Assembly: GCA_018725565.1 (NCBI GenBank)
Contig: QLUR01000028.1
Span: forward strand, 1 to 35,568
Source: Bacillota bacterium
Lineage (GTDB): Bacteria; Bacillota; Dethiobacteria; Dethiobacterales; Dethiobacteraceae
Length of the DNA: 35,568 nt
Reading direction: 5' to 3'
Shown: positions 6,945 through 13,999 of the stretch, piece after piece
Layout: every line of letters begins with the position of its first letter
How positions within the stretch are numbered: position 1 is the first letter of the stretch
Notes under the pieces: model-generated
Databases searched by the model: none
Seen by the model: the letters and a program-made list of their open reading frames with translations, nothing else
What the model was told of the DNA's origin: nothing
Made by a program: the position numbers and the translations under genes

Positions 6945-7718
6945 TCAAATATAATCATCGACGTTAGTGGCATCTACCCGGAATAATTCGCTGACAGTGC
7001 CATCAAACTTGACCTTAGCACCGATTACAATAACTTCTCCCCCTCGGATGGCATCGGTAATCCCAGATGCGTCTCTGATTATCTCCTCCGCAACTTTACG
7101 GACATTTACTGTTGTCGCATATTCTTTTAGCTCAATCTCGGTTTTCCCTGTAGCAATTGCTTCTACTGCTGCAGGGGTAATTTCGGTTACAACATACTTC
7201 AACTGGTCAGGCACAAATCCGGGTGGAAGCTCAAGTACTCCTTTTTTAGCATCTACAGTGGAAAATACCGCGCCGCAGCCCTCGTGGCCGAGCACAACTA
7301 TCAGGGGGGCGCCAAGCACATTGACTGAAAACTCAAGCGAGCCCAGTGCTATTTCATCTACTAAATTGCCCGCAGTACGGACTATAAAAACATCGCCGAT
7401 TCCCTGATCAAAGATTACCTCCGGAGCAAATCTGGAATCTGAACATGAGATAATGGAAACAAACGGCCATTGCCCAGCTGCATGCGCATCTCGCAATGCT
7501 GCCCAATCCCGAACAGCTTTTTCACCGGCAATGAACCGTGCATTACCCGCCACTAATTCCTGCCACGCTGCATCGGGATTTTGAGTTAGTTCAGCCGGTC
7601 GGGTGTAATATTCTACCGGACGAACTGCCGGACGAGCAGCGGGGCAACCCGTCAACATTGTTACGCTTACCATAAGCATCAGCCCGACTAGTAAGGCCGC
7701 TTTCCTAGTTCTTTTCAT
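6945..7718 (-). CDS. beta-carbonic anhydrase, predicted lipoprotein
   Basis: It catalyses CO2/bicarbonate interconversion. From ATG 7718 (AGGAG upstream) the protein has a basic n-region MKRTRK, a hydrophobic core and the lipobox LTGC with Cys25. It should be lipid-anchored on the outer face of the cell membrane. The beta-class zinc site is complete: CSDSR (Cys92, Asp94, Arg96) and GHEGCGA (His145, Cys148). The ORF can be extended to 7763, but that would bury the signal peptide. Most beta-carbonic anhydrases are cytoplasmic; exported versions are a minority. Length (257 aa) is usual once the leader is counted. It is monocistronic, between its terminators and a degenerate gene fragment. A role in capturing or releasing CO2 at the cell surface is inference. 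Confidence 0.88.
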   Translation of the reverse strand: MKRTRKAALLVGLMLMVSVTMLTGCPAARPAVRPVEYYTRPAELTQNPDAAWQELVAGNARFIAGEKAVRDWAALRDAHAAGQWPFVSIISCSDSRFAPEVIFDQGIGDVFIVRTAGNLVDEIALGSLEFSVNVLGAPLIVVLGHEGCGAVFSTVDAKKGVLELPPGFVPDQLKYVVTEITPAAVEAIATGKTEIELKEYATTVNVRKVAEEIIRDASGITDAIRGGEVIVIGAKVKFDGTVSELFRVDATNVDDYI

Positions 7719-7877
7719 CTTGACTTTCTCCTCTTCGTTTTTTAGATGGTGTACTTCCCCCAAAAGCTACCCAATACGCAATATCTACTTGCCGTCGATT
7801 AAATTGGCTATTTGCGCTTCCTCCCTTCACTAATTTACTTCCTATGGAGGCTATAAGCAGCAGGTCTCTTGCTTTAG

Positions 7878-8012
7878 TTACCATTCCGCCACCAGCCTGT
7901 ATAGCTCGGCAACAGCTTCCGCCCTCGTGGTGTTGTGGCCTGCCCGGAAAAGATTGCCGGGGAAACCGCGCACCAGGCCGCTTCTTGCAGCTCTCGCGAC
8001 CGCCTCCCTGTG
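7878..8012 (-). pseudogene. S-layer homology (SLH) domain fragment
   Basis: The minus strand reads REAVARAARSGLVRGFPGNLFRAGHNTTRAEAVAELYRLVAEW and stops at 7878. This is the second half of an SLH repeat (GL..GFP...F......TRAEAV..L.R). A stop codon immediately precedes it in frame and no signal peptide or other SLH repeat is present, so it is the stranded end of a lost surface protein. It lies between lemA and the carbonic anhydrase. The rest of the gap (7719-7877) shows nothing I can identify. Confidence 0.75.
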
Positions 8013-8031
8013 TTAGTTGATGCCGGGATTT

Positions 8032-8550
8032 CTACTGCCTTTCGCCTCCTTGCTTTTCCCCGAGCGGTTGTGCCCCTAAAATGACAGCCGCAAGATTGTT
8101 GGGGAAGACTTTCATTCGGCTGTCATAGCTGATTACCAGCTCCTGATAAAGTTCCAGCTGGCGGTGCAGGCCTTCTTCCAGCTCCGCCAATGGCAAAAGC
8201 AAGTCGGCCCATTCCGGGTCTTTATCTTTAATTAGGTCTGCCTTCAAGGCTGACAGGAAAGTCTGCACCTGATTGCTCAGTTCCAGGGAATACCTGATGA
8301 GCTGGGCAGTAGTCTCCGCCTCCTTTAAACTATTTCTTGCCAGCACCAATGGTTCCAGCGAGGAATTTGCAATATCTGCCCTCTGCGCCAGCTTTTCCAG
8401 CAATTCATTGCGCTTGATAAGCAGTAAGCTTAGCCGGTCCCAGGTATGATCAATCATGTCTTTCTTTGCTGTGATGAGGTTGTTAAAGGCAATCAGCCAC
8501 CCTGCAATTACTATGATCAGCAGAAAAAGAATGCCGACAACCGCATACAT
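8032..8550 (-). CDS. LemA family membrane protein
   Basis: A 172-residue protein with one N-terminal membrane helix (residues 4-25). It continues with the LemA core: FNNLITAKKDMIDHTWDRLSLLLIKRNELLEKL, corresponding to the family's YN.LV..r..v..aw.qIdvql.rR.dLipnL. The closing SYDSRMKVFPNNLAAVILGAQP matches the YN..i..fP.nl.a..fgf.p ending. The long middle is helical. ATG 8550 follows GGGGAGGG. The function of LemA proteins is poorly known; some act with membrane proteases or cell-envelope stress systems. It lies downstream of the LuxR-fused transporter on the same strand but is separated from it by two terminator-like hairpins. Confidence 0.8.
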   Translation of the reverse strand: MYAVVGILFLLIIVIAGWLIAFNNLITAKKDMIDHTWDRLSLLLIKRNELLEKLAQRADIANSSLEPLVLARNSLKEAETTAQLIRYSLELSNQVQTFLSALKADLIKDKDPEWADLLLPLAELEEGLHRQLELYQELVISYDSRMKVFPNNLAAVILGAQPLGEKQGGERQ

Positions 8551-8644
8551 GTCTACCCTCCCCGGCGCTGTTTTCTAGGACGCGCTAGCCTGAATATATC
8601 TCTATTTTGTTCTTTTCAACACACACAAAATGGGTGGTTTTTAA

Positions 8645-8681
8645 AAAAACCTACCCACACTTTTTGTGTGGGTAGGTTTTT
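8645..8681. terminator. bidirectional hairpin terminator, copy 2 of the hairpin pair
   Basis: AAAAACCTACCCACAC and GTGTGGGTAGGTTTTT form a perfect 16-bp stem around TTTTT, with T-runs on either strand. The upstream GGGTGGTTTTT could alternatively pair with AAAAAACCTACCC, giving two mutually exclusive folds. It is related in sequence to 6737-6784. Confidence 0.8.
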
Positions 8682-8690
8682 ACTCAGGAG

Positions 8691-8715
8691 AAAACCTGCG
8701 GTTTTTGCCGCTGGT
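8691..8715 (-). terminator. terminator of the LuxR-MFS gene
   Basis: On the minus strand ACC-A-GCGG pairs with CCGC-A-GGT across a loop of As, followed by TTTT. It starts nine bases beyond the stop of the gene at 8724. Confidence 0.55.
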
Positions 8716-8723
8716 GTAAAAAA

Positions 8724-10154
8724 TTACATAGAAGCCCGGTTGCCGGCAAACATACGGATCAGTTCCATTTTGCTATTTACTCTAAGCTTTTGATAAAGGT
8801 TTTTGATATGAAATTTCAGGGTGTTCTCACTGATGAGCAGGTGGTCCGAGATCGCCTTGTAGGTATATCCCCGGAGCAAAAGCTCGACCACTTCCCCTTC
8901 CTTGTCGGTTAATTGACAGGTTGCCTTGAATTCGGCTAAGGCTTTGTCGAAGTCCTGCTCTTCTCCGCTGGCAAATTCAATTAAAAAAGCGTGTCGCTTC
9001 AGCAGGCGGGTCAGTTGATAGTTCACTATCGGCAGCAGCAGCATCACTGTGAAAAGGACTGTCAAAGCTGCTTTCGATACCTGGGAATACCCGTCTTCCA
9101 AAGTCATGAGATAACCGCCAAGAAACCCTCCCAGGATGACGCCGAGCACATTCATGGACAGCCCAATGCCAAAAACTCGGGCAGGATTGTCGGTGAAGTC
9201 AAAAATACTGCCCAGGATACTCCACCAAAACAAGTCGCATACCCCGAAAGCGCCGAGCAGTAGGGTGTTAATAATAAGGTAACTGGCGACCGACCTGTCG
9301 AGCCACATGAAAGCAAGGTAGGCAAGTCCAATCATAATTATGGCCGCATATAACAGATAGGGGATGTTAATTTTTCTGGGCAAAATTCTGATAATTGCTA
9401 CGGCTACAGTGTAGGGAACCGCCCAATAATAAGCGGTCAGGACTTCGTGGTGGGCAAAAGCCGGTTTAACCACCTGGAACATGAAACCGGAATTAATGGT
9501 AAAGACCAGAATGAAGAAGGATAAATAGGCCAATGGCTTGTAGGTAGCGGCAATCTTTGCAGTGGTGCTGACGCGTGCTATCGCTTGTGCGGTTTTTCCC
9601 TCAGGATAGGGCTCTATTCTGAACGTTACTAACAAGCTACCGGCAAGCAATATTTGCAGAACCGCCAGGCTGGCTAAAGGGGAGAATTCTACCGCCAGGG
9701 CATTAACGGCGATCATTAATATATTGGTAAGAATCAATACGTCTGCAACCGTCCGCAGCCGCAGTTCAGAGGGGGTGTGCAATTTTAAAAAATATCCCCA
9801 ACTCGCCACAAAAAGAGCGGAGAAAAATCCCATGGCCACCAGGGAAATATACCAAAGCATAGAATAGGGCAGAAAAAAAATCAGGGTTCCGGAAAAACAG
9901 ACCACAGTGGCTGCAGTCATGGTCATTTTCCCCGCCGACGCTTTTTTGGCCAGAAAACCGCACAGGAATAATCCGGCAAAATGGGGCAAGACAGCCGCCT
10001 GGACAAGGAGGGTAATATTTGCATCGGCCTGGCCGGCAAGTTCGAGGAAAACGCGCCCTTTAAAGAGAAAAGATAAGAGCCAGGCGGAGAACAGCGAAAA
10101 ACTGAGGATAGATAATCTTCTCTGCCTGATGCTGCTTTTGGCCGGAACTATCAC
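8724..10154 (-). CDS. 12-TM MFS-like membrane protein fused to LuxR HTH
   Basis: The first about 400 residues are strongly hydrophobic, with roughly twelve membrane helices in MFS style. The last about 65 residues form a LuxR/GerE DNA-binding domain: LTDKEGEVVELLLRGYTYKAISDHLLISENTLKFHIKNLYQKLRVNSKMELI. This is a membrane-bound transcription factor in which the transporter-like part probably senses a ligand. Such fusions are common in Coriobacteria and some Clostridia. I prefer GTG 10154 because AAGGAGG lies nine bases upstream; ATG 10181 would place that ribosome site inside the gene. No target promoter is evident; neighbouring lemA is a candidate by position only. Confidence 0.85.
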   Translation of the reverse strand: MIVPAKSSIRQRRLSILSFSLFSAWLLSFLFKGRVFLELAGQADANITLLVQAAVLPHFAGLFLCGFLAKKASAGKMTMTAATVVCFSGTLIFFLPYSMLWYISLVAMGFFSALFVASWGYFLKLHTPSELRLRTVADVLILTNILMIAVNALAVEFSPLASLAVLQILLAGSLLVTFRIEPYPEGKTAQAIARVSTTAKIAATYKPLAYLSFFILVFTINSGFMFQVVKPAFAHHEVLTAYYWAVPYTVAVAIIRILPRKINIPYLLYAAIIMIGLAYLAFMWLDRSVASYLIINTLLLGAFGVCDLFWWSILGSIFDFTDNPARVFGIGLSMNVLGVILGGFLGGYLMTLEDGYSQVSKAALTVLFTVMLLLPIVNYQLTRLLKRHAFLIEFASGEEQDFDKALAEFKATCQLTDKEGEVVELLLRGYTYKAISDHLLISENTLKFHIKNLYQKLRVNSKMELIRMFAGNRASM

Positions 10155-10196
10155 ACCTGATTTCCTCCTTGCCGTCCCCATGGCTTGAGGGCATAT

Positions 10197-10361
10197 CTAG
10201 TTCGTCCTGAAAAACTCAGTTAAAAATGTCCCGAAATCCTTTGAAAAGTGCGGGTTTTCTTTCAAATAAGCAGGAGTTTCGCTTTGCCATTGCCGTTCCG
10301 GCGGTTCAGCAGCCAAATAGACCGGAAAAGCTCGGGGCAGCGCGATAACCTCATCCGCCAC
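10197..10361 (-). other. overlapping open frame, 54 codons, unrecognised
   Basis: A minus-strand frame from a possible GTG at 10361 reads ADEVIALPRAFPVYLAAEPPE, then a Gln/Trp stretch, YLKENPHFSKDFGTFLTEFF and a stop at 10197. It looks protein-like and extends past the stop of the overlapping RelE-like toxin, but has no clear ribosome site. It may be the end of another gene joined to the toxin by a deletion. Confidence 0.3.
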
Positions 10362-10507
10362 GTATCCTGGCTACCCTTTAATTTCTTTAAGTCTGCCGCC
10401 TGGGGGCAACTCAACAGTCTATCAAGTGCGGTTTTAACGCGCCTTTGGGTTTTCTTGTCAAGGTCGGCAAGGTCGTTTTCGGCCGACTTGGTTACCTCAA
10501 GCCTCAT
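10262..10507 (-). CDS. RelE-type toxin, probably defective
   Basis: The first 55 residues are typical RelE/ParE (MRLEVTKSAENDLADLDKKTQRRVKTALDRLL, then LKKLKGSQDTWRMRL). The next block should read like R.GDYRV.FR but reads SRCPELFR, so the conserved Tyr-Arg is gone. A GYRA reading is present only in the +1 frame at that place, which suggests paired indels or decay. The protein ends after 81 residues with an atypical tail. ATG 10507 overlaps the antitoxin stop (ATGA). It is probably inactive or a diverged variant. Confidence 0.65.
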   Translation of the reverse strand: MRLEVTKSAENDLADLDKKTQRRVKTALDRLLSCPQAADLKKLKGSQDTWRMRLSRCPELFRSIWLLNRRNGNGKAKLLLI

Positions 10508-10806
10508 ATTTTTAGTTCCTTTTTGACCTGCTCCCAAGGCTTGGTTTTCCCCTCGGACATCTCCCTTTTCGCCTCAGCAATATCTTTTATGTCTTCTTCC
10601 GTAAAGGGTTCGTCATCGTCTAGGGCAATTTCCAGAGTATGGCGAACTGGATCCAAAAACGCCTCCAGGTCGCTTTCCCTTATCCGCCAAAGGCTACCCG
10701 CCCTAACCCCTCTAAGCTTTCCTTGCCGTAGCCATCCCCGAACACTCTTAGGACTAACTGCCAACCGCTCGGCAGCTTGCTGTGGGGTTAGTAGTCGTTC
10801 GGCCAT
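10504..10806 (-). CDS. excisionase-type HTH antitoxin
   Basis: A 100-residue protein with an N-terminal MerR/excisionase-like HTH (LLTPQQAAERLAVSPKSVRGWLRQGKLRGVRAGSLWRI, residues 4-41). An acidic helical tail follows (DDDEPFTEEDIKDIAEAKREM) that suits toxin binding. ATG 10806 follows AAGGTGGTGG; an upstream in-frame ATG at 10818 falls before that site. The stop overlaps the RelE-like toxin start by four bases. Its DNA-binding domain should autoregulate the pair. The 230 bases upstream to the tRNA gene contain the tRNA terminator and otherwise nothing I recognise. Confidence 0.8.
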   Translation of the reverse strand: MAERLLTPQQAAERLAVSPKSVRGWLRQGKLRGVRAGSLWRIRESDLEAFLDPVRHTLEIALDDDEPFTEEDIKDIAEAKREMSEGKTKPWEQVKKELKI

Positions 10807-10985
10807 TTTAACCACCACCTTTTATCCCTCTTTGACCGTATTGTAACCTTTTTGTCAGTTCACATCAATTAGCACCTCCAAAAAATTATTTTGCGCAACC
10901 TTACCCTGTGAACCCACACCTTTTTTGGGTCCTACATAAAATCACTCCTCAAAAACAAAATCTGTCTTTTTTCTGTCCAAACACA

Positions 10986-11025
10986 AAACAAAGAGACCGG
11001 AGCAAAAACTCCAATCCCTTTGTTT
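10986..11025 (-). terminator. terminator of the tRNA-Arg gene
   Basis: On the minus strand AAACAAAG...GGAG pairs with CTCC...CTTTGTTT around a T-rich loop, followed by TTGTGTTTGG. It starts 13 bases after the tRNA 3' end. Confidence 0.7.
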
Positions 11026-11038
11026 ATGGGCTATATGA

Positions 11039-11114
11039 TGGTGCGCCTGGCAGGAATTGAACCTGCGGCCTGCGGATTAGGAATCCGTCGCTCTATCCCC
11101 TGAGCTACAGGCGC
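11039..11114 (-). tRNA. tRNA-Arg (anticodon CCT)
   Basis: The minus strand folds as a full cloverleaf: acceptor GCGCCTG with CAGGCGC, D arm GCTC/GAGC, anticodon loop TTCCTAA, T arm GCAGG-TTCAATT-CCTGC, and an encoded CCA end. Anticodon CCT reads the AGG codon. The first base pair of the anticodon stem is an A-C mismatch. It is a single gene with its own terminator. tRNA-Arg genes often serve as phage attachment sites, but I see no repeated 3' end in the window. Confidence 0.95.
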
Positions 11115-11261
11115 CCGCACCAGCATTATACCTGAATAAGACCGCTTAATCAAGGCCTGCATGTCGAAATTAACAGCTCCCGCGCACAAGCCGCTCGTAA
11201 TTCTGCCGGGATCAATATCGGCTCTCTGCGGCATAAAATTGCAGCTAGTGCAGCAATCGTA

Positions 11262-11289
11262 TTGACATACCTTATCTCTAAGGTATATA
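11262..11289 (+). promoter_or_regulatory. padR promoter with embedded perfect palindrome
   Basis: TTGACA (11262-11267) and TATATA (11284-11289) are 16 bases apart. Between them ATACCTTA (11267-11274) and TAAGGTAT (11279-11286) are perfect inverted repeats with a four-base centre. An operator placed exactly over the spacer of its own promoter is the usual autorepression design for PadR proteins. Confidence 0.8.
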
Positions 11290-11314
11290 TATAGAGGTAG
11301 AGGGAGGTTTTGCC

Positions 11315-11866
11315 ATGGCATTGCAGCACATGATTCTGGGTTGTCTGATGGAGTTCCCAACCTATGGTTACAAAATGCTAAAGTCTATTTACCGGGACTT
11401 TTACAGCCACGGGCCGGGAGTCAATGACGGTCAGCTATATAACACCTTAAAAAAAATGGAGCGGGATGGTCTCATTACCAGGGAAACCGTCTCCCAGGAC
11501 AGGTTGCCGAATAAAAAACTCATCTATATCACCGACAGGGGCAGGGAACAATTCCTGCTCTGGCTCGGTTCCACTGAAAATGAGGAAGCCGGGGCCCGGT
11601 ACGACTTTTTCAACGAGTACCGCTTCCTGAACAAATGCAACTTCTTTAACCATCTGCCGTCCTCCGTCAGCGAAGCCAAACTGAAAATAAGGCTGGAAGA
11701 GGCGAACAAGTCACTTGACAGCCTGCTGCAGGCAAGAATTAGCATGCAGAGAAGAAAGGTTTCCAAACACAGGGCGAAAATTCTTGACTACGGCATAGCA
11801 ATGCAGAATACAAGAATCAAATGGCTGGAAGAATTCCGGGAGCTCTGGATGGAGGAAAAAAGATGA
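11315..11866 (+). CDS. PadR family transcriptional regulator
   Basis: 183 residues. The N-terminus MALQHMILGCLMEFPTYGYKMLKSIYRDF and the wing DGQLYNTLKKMERDGLITRETV form a PadR winged helix. The C-terminal half (about 85-183) is the helical Vir_reg-type dimerisation region (LKIRLEEANKSLDSLLQARISMQRRK). GGGAGG lies eight bases before ATG 11315. Its promoter contains a perfect palindrome likely to be its operator. The stop overlaps the start of the next gene (ATGA), so it is co-translated with the AAA+ chimera, which is probably its regulated partner. Confidence 0.88.
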   Translation: MALQHMILGCLMEFPTYGYKMLKSIYRDFYSHGPGVNDGQLYNTLKKMERDGLITRETVSQDRLPNKKLIYITDRGREQFLLWLGSTENEEAGARYDFFNEYRFLNKCNFFNHLPSSVSEAKLKIRLEEANKSLDSLLQARISMQRRKVSKHRAKILDYGIAMQNTRIKWLEEFRELWMEEKR

Positions 11867-12804
11867 TGACGGAAAAGCCTGAAACATTATCGCCCGAGGG
11901 CCTTAAAGAGGGCTTGGGCCGACACGGATACATTTGCGACGATAATATTGCAACGGTGCTTTTCATGGCTGAAAAGCTGGCAAAGCCGCTCTTAATCGAA
12001 GGCCCTGCCGGAGTTGGCAAAACTGAATTGGCCCGAGCCTACAGCGACTTTAAAGACCGCCGTCTGATCAGACTCCAATGTTACGAAGGTCTCGATGAGA
12101 CCAAAGCCATCTACGAATGGAACTACAAAAAACAACTCCTTTATATCCAAGCGGAAAAGGAAAACAGCAACTGGCAGGACATCGAAGGTGACATTTTCAC
12201 CAAGCAGTTTTTGCTGGCACGCCCTCTCCTTGACTCCATCACTTCACCCGAACCGGCGGTGCTGCTGGTTGACGAACTGGACAAGGTGGACCAGGAGTTT
12301 GAGGCCATGCTTCTGGAGCTTTTGGGCGACTGGCAGATTACCATCCCGGAAATCGGGACCATCCGGGCCAGGCACGCACCGGCGGTGTTTCTCACCTCCA
12401 ACCGTTCTCGCGAAATATCAGAAGCCTTAAAGAGACGCTGTCTCTACCTCTACTCGGTTGTTGACAGCAAAACCATCCTCACAGCTATGCAGTCTAAATG
12501 CCGCAGCGCCCAAAACATACGCCGCGACGGCAAAGTGATGCTGACCGTCTGCGCAGAGGGAGACGTAGCCGCCGGCATCAAAGGCAAAGCGACCATGGTA
12601 TGTGAAATGACCGCCTTCCGAGGCGGTGCCATCTTCCAAATCGACGTGCTGGAAGTCAAGGACGATTCAGCCATCGACGTGGAAGTGGTCAGCGGTGTTG
12701 TCATGAAACTGCGCAGCCCTAAATGGAAAAAAATCATAGACGCCGCGTCTGCCGAACTGGACGCCGCGGCGGGAGTGGAAAAACAGGAGAGAGTGCTAGA
12801 ATAA
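11863..12804 (+). CDS. chimera: MoxR-type AAA+ ATPase fused to split-barrel flavoprotein-like tail
   Basis: Residues 1-196 are a MoxR/CoxD-type AAA+ module: Walker A GPAGVGKT (47-54), Walker B LLVDELD (134-140), DWQITIPEIGTI, the TSNRSREISEALKRRC sensor/arginine-finger region and LYLY. There the AAA+ module stops before its C-terminal lid. The remaining about 115 residues (SVVDSKTILTAMQSKCRSAQ, GKVMLTVCAEGD, AGIKGKATMVCEM) resemble the middle and end of small PNPOx-like split-barrel proteins, whose usual form is MQ.K.T..NI....V.LTV...GYQIKG. The N-terminal strand of that barrel is missing. The joint near nucleotide 12451 looks like an in-frame deletion between two genes. The start is ATG 11863, seven bases after GGAGG. 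The VWA partner (CoxE-like) normally next to such ATPases is absent. Whether the product is functional is unknown. Confidence 0.7.
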   Translation: MMTEKPETLSPEGLKEGLGRHGYICDDNIATVLFMAEKLAKPLLIEGPAGVGKTELARAYSDFKDRRLIRLQCYEGLDETKAIYEWNYKKQLLYIQAEKENSNWQDIEGDIFTKQFLLARPLLDSITSPEPAVLLVDELDKVDQEFEAMLLELLGDWQITIPEIGTIRARHAPAVFLTSNRSREISEALKRRCLYLYSVVDSKTILTAMQSKCRSAQNIRRDGKVMLTVCAEGDVAAGIKGKATMVCEMTAFRGGAIFQIDVLEVKDDSAIDVEVVSGVVMKLRSPKWKKIIDAASAELDAAAGVEKQERVLE

Positions 12805-12886
12805 AAAATAAGTTATACAGACAGGCACGAGGGGGATGATATTGACAATACAATGTTGACAGCAGAGTAAAGATGAGGAGATGCCG

Positions 12887-13999
12887 ATGAAAAAAGTAAC
12901 AAGCAGGTCGTTTTTTGCCGGAGGGAATACATGCATTGGATTTTACTCGCTGTTCGACTACATAACTGACCTGGAAAAGTGTGACCGGCGCTTGATCATA
13001 AAAGGCGGGCCGGGTACCGGAAAGTCCACCATGATGAAGAGAATCGGCGAATTGATGGCTGAACGGGGCTTTTACACAGAATTGTTCCACTGTTCTTCGG
13101 ACAACTATTCGCTGGACGGCTTGGCGGTGCCCGATTTAGGATTTACCATCGTTGACGGGACTGCCCCGCACACCATAGATCCATCTCTTCCCGGAGCGCG
13201 TGATGAAATTGTCAACCTCGGCGACTGCTGGGACACAGGCCGGCTGCGTTGCCACAGGAAAGAAATTGCTGACCTAATGCAGCAAAACGTCTTTTTTTTC
13301 GCCCAGACCTACCAGTTTCTGCAGGAGGCAGCTGTTGTGCTTGAGAGAATACGATATCTGATGAGCGGGGCCATGGATTATGACAGCCTGTCTGAAATGG
13401 CGCGTTCGTTAGTGGCGGAAACTGTGTCAGCACTGCCTCCCGTCCAGGGAGCGCCCCGCGAGCGTCGGCTCTTTGCCGGCGCCATTACCCCGCAGGGACT
13501 GGTCAATTTTTACCCATCCATCCTGCAGGGCATCTCCTCGTTTCATTTTCTTACAGGCGACCCCGGTTCGGGAAAATCGTTTCTGCTGGAACAGATTCGC
13601 AACGCCGTACTGCAGGCAGGCTACAGTGTAGAAGTATACAATTGCGCTTTTGACCCCCAGCGGATTGACGCCGTAGTAGTTCCGGACGGCAAGGCAGCCT
13701 TCCTTAAGGACACATATCCGCACTCATTCAGTTTCAGTCCGGCAGAAAAAGGTCACTCCCGGGACACTATCGCTTTAAGCCGTTATGCCAGGCCCCGTGT
13801 CTTGAAAAATACAGCTGCCGAACGTAACGAGACCCTGGATCGCTTCTGGCAATGCGTTCACAGGGCGGTGGAAATCCTTGGCAAGGCCAAATGTGTCCAT
13901 GACCGCCTTGAGGAATTATATATCCAGTCTATGGACTTTAAGTTAGTAGCAGATAAGCAGGAGGAAGCAATAAACAATGCTTTGTCTATCACTGCTTAA
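12887..13999 (+). CDS. double P-loop ATPase (PRK06851-like)
   Basis: 370 residues with two related halves, each starting with a P-loop: GGPGTGKST (residues 40-48) and GDPGSGKSF (about 224-232). Each is followed by a segment such as FHCSSDNYSLDGLAVPDLGFTIVDGTAPH or YNCAFDPQRIDAVVVPDGKAAFLKDTYPH, showing internal duplication. This matches the uncharacterised ATPase family PRK06851 found in spore-forming Firmicutes; its function is not known. I prefer ATG 12887 because GAGGAG is then six bases away; ATG 12881 would be too close. It lies about 80 bases after the AAA+ chimera with no terminator between, so it is possibly co-transcribed with padR and the chimera. Confidence 0.75.
   Translation: MKKVTSRSFFAGGNTCIGFYSLFDYITDLEKCDRRLIIKGGPGTGKSTMMKRIGELMAERGFYTELFHCSSDNYSLDGLAVPDLGFTIVDGTAPHTIDPSLPGARDEIVNLGDCWDTGRLRCHRKEIADLMQQNVFFFAQTYQFLQEAAVVLERIRYLMSGAMDYDSLSEMARSLVAETVSALPPVQGAPRERRLFAGAITPQGLVNFYPSILQGISSFHFLTGDPGSGKSFLLEQIRNAVLQAGYSVEVYNCAFDPQRIDAVVVPDGKAAFLKDTYPHSFSFSPAEKGHSRDTIALSRYARPRVLKNTAAERNETLDRFWQCVHRAVEILGKAKCVHDRLEELYIQSMDFKLVADKQEEAINNALSITA

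Noticed and set aside
7719-7877. Possible riboswitch in the leader of the carbonic anhydrase gene
   Set aside because: I compared it by eye with c-di-GMP-type and other leader folds and found neither the conserved core nor a terminator stem.
10905-10935. Third copy of the CCTACCC hairpin
   Set aside because: Only ACCCACAC and a T-run resemble the other two; the right arm does not pair, so similarity is probably chance.
11162-11168. A second TGTCGAA (Spo0A box) upstream of padR
   Set aside because: Several such 7-mers are expected by chance in a window of this length, and it is 100 bases from the promoter.
11031-11360. 109-codon minus-strand open frame
   Set aside because: It reads straight through the tRNA-Arg gene and the padR promoter; the ending RIPNPQAAGSIPARR is a familiar antisense-of-tRNA artefact.
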